Shown: positions 4,486 to 7,128 of the stretch, one piece after another
How the letters are laid out: each line of letters starts with the position of its first letter
Numbering within the stretch: the first letter of the stretch is position 1
Assembly (NCBI GenBank): GCA_021463315.1
Contig: JAJTXO010000192.1
Coordinates: 1-7,128, forward strand
DNA: 7,128 nt
DNA from: Caldilineales bacterium
GTDB taxonomy: Bacteria; Chloroflexota; Anaerolineae; JAAEKA01
Direction of reading: 5' to 3'
Notes under the pieces: generated by a model
Told to the model about the DNA's origin: nothing
Databases searched by the model: none
Seen by the model: only the letters and a program-made list of their open reading frames with translations
Program-made: the position numbers and the translations under genes

Positions 4486-4710
4486 GGGATACACCTCCGG
4501 CTGTTGACACCCAGTCAGCCTCTGGTAAGACCGCCACGCCCACCCATGCACCATGGGTGCTACCGACTTCACGGTAGTAGGCCCCCACCACAGGGCCTCG
4601 CACGACTGGCGGCCGTGCAACGGAAAACGCCCGGCTTCGCACCCGGCTTGGACGTCATGGGCCAACGCCTACACCTATTCGGTTGTGGTATTCAGTTGTC
4701 GAAGCAAGCC
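4486..4710 (-). promoter_or_regulatory. Hairpin-rich leader between ssb and the 63-aa gene
   Basis: There is no gene in these 225 bases. Four hairpins stand in series: GCACG/CGTGC (4600-4618), GGCCC/GGGCC (4580-4597), CTACCG/CGGTAG (4560-4577) and CACCCATG/CATGGGTG (4541-4559). The common leader hairpin GGCTG/CAGCC (4499-4520) stands next to the ribosome binding site. Around 4629-4655 a CCGG-loop-CCGG segment resembles the last hairpin of elements E1 and E2, but the pseudoknot part is not conserved. Confidence 0.5.
4499..4525 (-). repeat. Leader hairpin GGCTG/CAGCC, copy 1
   Basis: On the minus strand, GGCTG and CAGCC flank a 12-base loop containing GGGTGTCAA, directly before GGAGGTG of the 63-aa gene. 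Copies lie at 6217-6245 and 7084-7110. Confidence 0.5.
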
Positions 4711-5112
4711 CTAGAAGGGGCAATCCTCGGTGGCCTCGGCAGCCTGGTCGGCAGCCTGGTCGGCAGCCTGGTCGGCATGCACCTCCACGTCCTGGCCGCC
4801 CTTGCCCGCGCCCAGGAACTTCACCGTCTGCGCGGTCAGGGTCAGCGAGCAGCGGGCCTTGCCGTCATTGCCTGTGAACGCACTCGCGCTCACGCGGCCC
4901 ACCACCATGACCAGGCGGCCCTTGGCCAGGTACTGCTGGCACAGCTCACCCAGCTTGCCCCAGGCCTCGACGCGGAACCAAGTGGTGGTCTCGCGCTCGG
5001 CGTACTTCTCGTTGACAGCCAGCGAGAAGTGGGTCACCCACTTGCCAGTGGGCGTGCAGCGGGCCTCGGGATCGTTGCCCAGGTTACCGATGGCGATGGT
5101 CTGCTGAAACAT
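4711..5112 (-). CDS. ssb: Single-stranded DNA-binding protein
   Basis: The product is 133 residues, short for a bacterial SSB. It binds single-stranded DNA during replication, recombination and repair. The ATG at 5112 follows GGAGGTGTATCC, and the OB fold starts right there: MFQQTIAIGNLGNDPEARCTP (1-21), WVTHFSLAVNE (25-35), TTWFRVEAWGKLGELCQQYL (43-62), KGRLVMVVGRV (64-74), and a last strand ARCSLTLTAQTVKFLG (86-101). The usual N-G-R-L-x-x-D-P motif is here GNLGNDP. The C-terminal tail is short and ends TEDCPF, keeping the acidic-Pro-Phe tip that recruits partner proteins. The linker holds three ADQA repeats coded by a 12-base tandem repeat. Such small SSBs are often carried by phages and plasmids. 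Its leader carries element E2 and a duplicated hairpin. Confidence 0.93.
   Translation of the reverse strand: MFQQTIAIGNLGNDPEARCTPTGKWVTHFSLAVNEKYAERETTTWFRVEAWGKLGELCQQYLAKGRLVMVVGRVSASAFTGNDGKARCSLTLTAQTVKFLGAGKGGQDVEVHADQAADQAADQAAEATEDCPF
4741..4776. repeat. 12-base tandem repeat in the ssb linker, three copies
   Basis: AGCCTGGTCGGC is repeated exactly three times (4741-4752, 4753-4764, 4765-4776) and encodes the DQAA repeats of the SSB tail. It can change length without a frameshift. Confidence 0.85.
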
Positions 5113-5116
5113 GGAT

Positions 5117-5161
5117 ACACCTCCGGAAACAGAAAGCCCGGCGCGCTGGCCGGGCAGGGGT
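5117..5161 (-). repeat. 45-base leader block, copy 1 (ssb leader)
   Basis: It comprises the ribosome binding site, CGGAAACAGAAAG and a 7-base hairpin GCCCGGC/GCCGGGC (5136-5155). It is identical at 44 of 45 positions to 5470-5514. On the minus strand the hairpin is followed by TTTCTGTTT, so it may act as an attenuator or terminator just before the ssb ribosome binding site. Confidence 0.7.
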
Positions 5162-5170
5162 AGGATAGAC

Positions 5171-5236
5171 GCCGGCTTTGCACCGGCACAGGGCCTATCG
5201 CACAGGCCCTTCACGGGTTATGCCGCCCGTTGCGGC
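5171..5236 (-). ncRNA. Candidate structured RNA E2 (pseudoknot plus two hairpins)
   Basis: On the minus strand, GCCGC (5236-5232) pairs with GCGGC (5226-5222). Loop ACGG (5230-5227) pairs with CCGU (5216-5213). GAAG follows, then hairpin GGGCCU/AGGCCC, UGU, and hairpin GCCGG/CCGGC with loop UGCAAAG. Against E1 the changes are paired: G-C for A-U at the base of the first stem, A-U for G-C in the pseudoknot, a wholly different middle stem, and G-C for G-U in the last. It begins at the TAG of the 76-aa gene and lies about 60 bases before the ssb start, with a terminator-like hairpin between, which is the layout of a riboswitch with an expression platform. Confidence 0.65.
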
Positions 5237-5466
5237 TACCAGTCCAGGTCGCCCAGGCGCTCGGACACCCACATGCCGGCGTTGTAGATCCTGGTTGCCG
5301 CGAACATCGCCAGCATCATGCCGACAAACAGCCCTGTACCCACCCAGGACATGAGACCGATGAAGGCAGCAAAGGCCCAATCGCCCTTGCCGCACTTCTC
5401 GCCGATGATACCGGCTGCAAAGGGAATGCCGGCCAGATACACCAACACGAACAGGACGGTTTCCAT
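5236..5466 (-). CDS. Small inner-membrane protein, 76 aa
   Basis: The ATG at 5466 follows GGAGGTGTGTC, and the longer frame upstream is leader sequence. Two hydrophobic segments are clear: residues 3-21 (TVLFVLVYLAGIPFAAGII) and about 31-57 (AFAAFIGLMSWVGTGLFVGM and following). A short polar loop GEKCGKGDW joins them, and a charged tail SERLGDLDW follows. It is a two-helix membrane hairpin of unknown role. Holins have a similar outline, but no lysis genes are nearby, so I do not call it one. Its stop abuts element E2, and its leader shares the 45-base block with ssb. Confidence 0.75.
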   Translation of the reverse strand: METVLFVLVYLAGIPFAAGIIGEKCGKGDWAFAAFIGLMSWVGTGLFVGMMLAMFAATRIYNAGMWVSERLGDLDW

Positions 5467-5469
5467 GAC

Positions 5470-5514
5470 ACACCTCCGGAAACAGAAAGCCCGGCGCGAT
5501 GGCCGGGCAGGGGT
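5470..5514 (-). repeat. 45-base leader block, copy 2 (76-aa gene leader)
   Basis: This is a near-identical copy of 5117-5161, with one difference in the hairpin loop. The hairpin arms are 5489-5495 and 5502-5508, again followed on the minus strand by TTTCTGTTT and the ribosome binding site. Confidence 0.7.
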
Positions 5515-5551
5515 TGGGAATAGGCGTCCGTGAGTGGACACCCGCCTGACG

Positions 5552-5572
5552 CGGAACCCGGAACCGGTTCCG
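5552..5572. repeat. CGGAACC palindrome, extended copy
   Basis: CGGAACC is followed by CGGAACCGGTTCCG, so one arm is doubled. It lies in the gap between the zinc-ribbon gene and the 76-aa gene. Confidence 0.55.
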
Positions 5573-5584
5573 CGCCAAGAGGGT

Positions 5585-5606
5585 GCCCGCCCTACGGGGG
5601 GCGGGC
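5585..5606 (-). terminator. Strong GC hairpin after the zinc-ribbon gene
   Basis: GCCCGCCC (5585-5592) and GGGCGGGC (5599-5606) form an 8-base GC stem 16 bases after the TAG of the 193-aa gene. On the minus strand it is followed by ACCCTCTT and not a true T-run, so termination is plausible but not typical. Confidence 0.4.
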
Positions 5607-5621
5607 AGGATGGGCGAGCGG

Positions 5622-6203
5622 CTACTCCCAACCCGGCGACTCGGGGTAGTCCGCGCCGCACTCGACGCACACCACCCGCGTCGTGCCAGGCTGGGTGACG
5701 ACCAGGCCACCGCAGCGGCAGCGGCCCACAGAGACTGGGTCGAAGTCGGGGGCATGGCGATCGCGCCAGTCGTCAGCATCGCCGCAGGGCTCAGACGCCC
5801 ACTCCCCAGGCGAGAGCGGGGACAGGGCCTGGGCCGGCTGGCGCCAGTGAGCGCCATCGTCGAACTCGCCCCGCGGGAACTCGGCCTTCTCGCGGGCGTT
5901 GATGCGGCGATAGGCCATCTCGCCTCGGTCACCCTCGTCAAGCCAGTCCTCACCGAACTCGGCGGCGAGCTGCTTCTGCATGGCCTCTGCCTTTGCCTGC
6001 AACGCTTCCCAAACACAGTCGTCACAGACGCAGGCCTCGTCGCTGCGCACCCAGCCATGCCTGTCGCACCAGACATAGCCATGCACCGGCTCGGCGAAGA
6101 CGCAGGCGAACATGGCGGCCTTGTAGGTGTCCTCGGACACGAACATGGCAGCGTCGGCGCCGTCCGCCATCAGCCTCTCTACCACCAACAGGAACTCAGC
6201 CAT
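5622..6203 (-). CDS. Hypothetical protein with two Cys-rich zinc-binding-like motifs, 193 aa
   Basis: I chose ATG 6203; a GTG directly before it sits only three bases from GGAGGT, which is too close. Two metal-site candidates are visible. The N-terminal WCDRHGWVRSDEACVCDDC (45-63) offers C46, H49, C60 and C63. The C-terminal GRCRCGGLVVTQ...VVCVECG (161-183) offers C162 or C164 with C179 and C182, a classic zinc-ribbon spacing. Between them lies a helical, charged stretch (64-125) that is probably partly coiled, then a Pro/Ser-rich linker. Proteins of this shape often bind nucleic acid or act as scaffolds, but I recognise no family. Its leader has the common GGCTG/CAGCC hairpin. Confidence 0.72.
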   Translation of the reverse strand: MAEFLLVVERLMADGADAAMFVSEDTYKAAMFACVFAEPVHGYVWCDRHGWVRSDEACVCDDCVWEALQAKAEAMQKQLAAEFGEDWLDEGDRGEMAYRRINAREKAEFPRGEFDDGAHWRQPAQALSPLSPGEWASEPCGDADDWRDRHAPDFDPVSVGRCRCGGLVVTQPGTTRVVCVECGADYPESPGWE

Positions 6204-6216
6204 CACGCACCTCCAG

Positions 6217-6245
6217 GGCTGTTGATACCTGGCCAGCCTCCAGGG
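6217..6245 (-). repeat. Leader hairpin GGCTG/CAGCC, copy 2
   Basis: On the minus strand, GGCTG and CAGCC flank a 12-base loop with GGTATCAA, just before the ribosome binding site of the 193-aa gene. It resembles 4499-4525 and 7084-7110. Confidence 0.5.
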
Positions 6246-6254
6246 TTGGGATTG

Positions 6255-6289
6255 CTCTCCCTGCCGTCATCGGTTCCCACCAGGGAGAG
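6255..6289 (-). repeat. Hairpin in the leader of the 193-aa gene
   Basis: CTCTCCCTG (6255-6263) and CAGGGAGAG (6281-6289) form a perfect 9-base stem with a 17-base loop. Confidence 0.5.
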
Positions 6290-6305
6290 AGAAGGTTGTG
6301 GGAAG

Positions 6306-6339
6306 ACCCGCACCCAGGGACAAGCCCTGGGCTGGGGGT
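6306..6339 (-). terminator. GC hairpin just after the 111-aa gene
   Basis: CCCAGGG (6313-6319) and CCCTGGG (6325-6331) form the core, with outer ACCC/GGGT pairing. It starts two bases after the TAG. No T-run follows, so it may stabilise the 3' end and not terminate. Confidence 0.4.
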
Positions 6340-6341
6340 TT

Positions 6342-6677
6342 CTAGGCTGCGGCGGCCGCCTCCACCTGCGCGCGGAACGCCTCGAACGTCTCCCAGATGG
6401 CCTCAGGGGGCATCAGCTTCAGCGCCCCATGCTCGTTGGTCTCCATCGGGAATACACCGACCAGCCCCCACCACTCGCGGTAGGAGCTATGGTCGTGGCT
6501 GCGGCCTACCGTGTTGAGCACCCGGTAGCCGTGCTTGACAAGCCAGGCAGCAATCTTCTTGCCGTCCCGATCCTTGACAGGCCGCCACTCGCCGAAGTCC
6601 TCACGCACCCTGACAGGGCGCTCAGACCAGCCCGGCTTGCCGTAGTGCCGGGTTCCCTCGAACTCGACAACGATCAT
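6342..6677 (-). CDS. Hypothetical protein, 111 aa
   Basis: I do not recognise this gene. The ATG at 6677 follows GGAGGTGTGCG. The product opens with strands (MIVVEFEGTRHYGKPGW), continues with a charged segment around VKDRDGKKIAAWLVKHGYRV (34-53), then an aromatic stretch SSYREWWGLVGVF (64-76). It ends in a helix PPEAIWETFEAFRAQVE and a run of five alanines. It looks like a soluble alpha/beta protein with no signal or membrane segment. Hairpins stand on both sides of the gene. Confidence 0.7.
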   Translation of the reverse strand: MIVVEFEGTRHYGKPGWSERPVRVREDFGEWRPVKDRDGKKIAAWLVKHGYRVLNTVGRSHDHSSYREWWGLVGVFPMETNEHGALKLMPPEAIWETFEAFRAQVEAAAAA

Positions 6678-6693
6678 CGCACACCTCCACAGT

Positions 6694-6733
6694 GACAGGC
6701 CCCTGCACCCACCAGCGAGCACAGGGGCTTGTC
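6694..6733 (-). terminator. Strong hairpin between the 77-aa and 111-aa genes
   Basis: GACAGGCCCCTG (6694-6705) pairs with CAGGGGCTTGTC (6722-6733) over twelve positions, one of them G-T, with a 16-base loop. It begins three bases after the TAG of the 77-aa gene and ends about 11 bases before the next ribosome binding site. No T-run follows. Confidence 0.45.
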
Positions 6734-6735
6734 TG

Positions 6736-6969
6736 CTAGCCCAGCCAGAAGCGGATGATGGCCTCCACATCCGCATCAGCGGGCAACTCGATCTTGGTGC
6801 AGCCGGGGTACTTGGCCTGCACCTTCACAAACCTGTCCCAGGTCTCGTCACGCACCTGCGACAAGTCCACGGTGACCTTCTTCGTGCTGGCGTAGACGCG
6901 GGCCACACGTGCGCCTTCGCCGATGACCACTTCCTCGCCCCACGAGCGGGCCAGACGCTTGAGCTTCAT
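6736..6969 (-). CDS. Hypothetical protein, 77 aa
   Basis: I do not recognise this gene. The ATG at 6969 follows GGAGGTGTGTG; the 33 extra residues of the longer frame are leader. The product starts basic (MKLKRLARSWGEEVVIGE), continues with strands ARVARVYASTKKVTVDL, then a helix around DETWDRFVKVQAKY and an acidic end ELPADADVEAIIRFWLG. The strand-rich first half with a GEG turn suggests a small barrel-like fold. It is the first gene of the right-hand leftward series inside the window, although transcription may start further right. Confidence 0.7.
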   Translation of the reverse strand: MKLKRLARSWGEEVVIGEGARVARVYASTKKVTVDLSQVRDETWDRFVKVQAKYPGCTKIELPADADVEAIIRFWLG

Positions 6970-7083
6970 CACACACCTCCGGGAGTTGATTGCCCGACGC
7001 ATAGCCGGGGACGCGAAACGACCCGACGGCAGTCTACTGCTGGCAGACGCGCGCCGGGTTGGCGACAACTGCTATGCCCCCTT

Positions 7084-7110
7084 GGCTGTCAGTACCGGCC
7101 AGCCTCCGGG
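7084..7110 (-). repeat. Leader hairpin GGCTG/CAGCC, copy 3
   Basis: GGCTG and CAGCC flank an 11-base loop with GGTACTGA on the minus strand. No start codon with suitable spacing follows, so this copy lies about 115 bases upstream of the 77-aa gene and may be the remnant of a lost leader. Confidence 0.4.
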
Positions 7111-7128
7111 ACGCGACGCGACCCGGCC

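Noticed and set aside
4625..4660. Third copy of the E1/E2 RNA
   Set aside because: Only the last hairpin (CCGG-loop-CCGG) is similar; I could not form the pseudoknot or middle stem in the expected place.
4429..5163. A 244-residue plus-strand open frame
   Set aside because: It runs antisense to ssb and gives a low-complexity Leu/Ala/Gly-rich product; ssb is unmistakable.
5236..5466. Holin
   Set aside because: Two membrane helices alone are not enough; no endolysin or spanin gene is nearby.
5583..6695. A 370-residue plus-strand open frame
   Set aside because: It is a GC-driven shadow of the zinc-ribbon and 111-aa genes on the other strand, has no ribosome binding site, and its sequence shows no domain.

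Overview
This is a GC-rich bacterial accessory segment, most likely part of a plasmid, prophage or integrative element. It carries fourteen small genes. Thirteen lie on the minus strand and are read leftwards; one lies on the plus strand. Almost every minus-strand gene has a strong GGAGGT-type ribosome binding site 5-10 bases before its start, and these sites fix the starts well downstream of the longest open frames. The recognisable products are a single-stranded DNA-binding protein, a DUF2493 (YspA-like SLOG) protein, a DUF4326 protein with a NADAR-like C-terminal half, a DUF7694 protein and a ribbon-helix-helix (RHH) repressor. This mix is typical of phage or plasmid cargo. The host cannot be fixed from the sequence; Chloroflexota is a weak guess. 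No tRNA, rRNA, CRISPR array, transposase, integrase or replication initiator gene is visible.

Layout. Positions 1-345 hold no convincing gene, only palindromes and a structured repeat (L1). A leftward cluster follows at 346-2808: a 104-aa protein, a DUF7694 protein, an 80-aa protein, then after a second L element (L2) a 92-aa protein, DUF2493 and DUF4326-NADAR. A 774-base non-coding region (2809-3582) carries nine same-strand GTAGA motifs, a near-match DnaA box, a degenerate 108-base direct repeat, a 28-base nested palindrome and three 16-base operators. It looks like a control region, possibly a replication origin or partition site. The plus-strand RHH gene (3583-3909) follows and is probably autoregulated through the operators. 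From 3919 to 6969 a second leftward series holds seven genes: a 77-aa protein, a 111-aa protein, a 193-aa zinc-ribbon protein, a 76-aa membrane protein, SSB, a 63-aa protein and an 87-aa protein. These are separated by gaps rich in hairpins.

The most interesting content is in the gaps. Two 66-67-base elements (4211-4277 and 5171-5236) fit the same RNA fold, an H-type pseudoknot plus two hairpins, with paired base changes in every stem. Two longer modular elements (L1 and L2) share outer inverted repeats and a conserved 3' hairpin. Two 28-base nested palindromes (320-347 and 3443-3470) share a 7-2-10-2-7 design. A 45-base leader hairpin is duplicated in front of two adjacent genes, and a second leader hairpin occurs three times. 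The palindrome CGGAACC-N-GGTTCCG is dispersed through the window, once inside a coding linker. Eleven of the fourteen genes end in TAG.

How the parts may work together is inference. SSB suggests DNA replication or processing, the RHH protein suggests copy or partition control, and DUF2493 beside DUF4326-NADAR suggests NAD- or nucleotide-related chemistry of the kind seen in conflict systems. The remaining genes are orphans.
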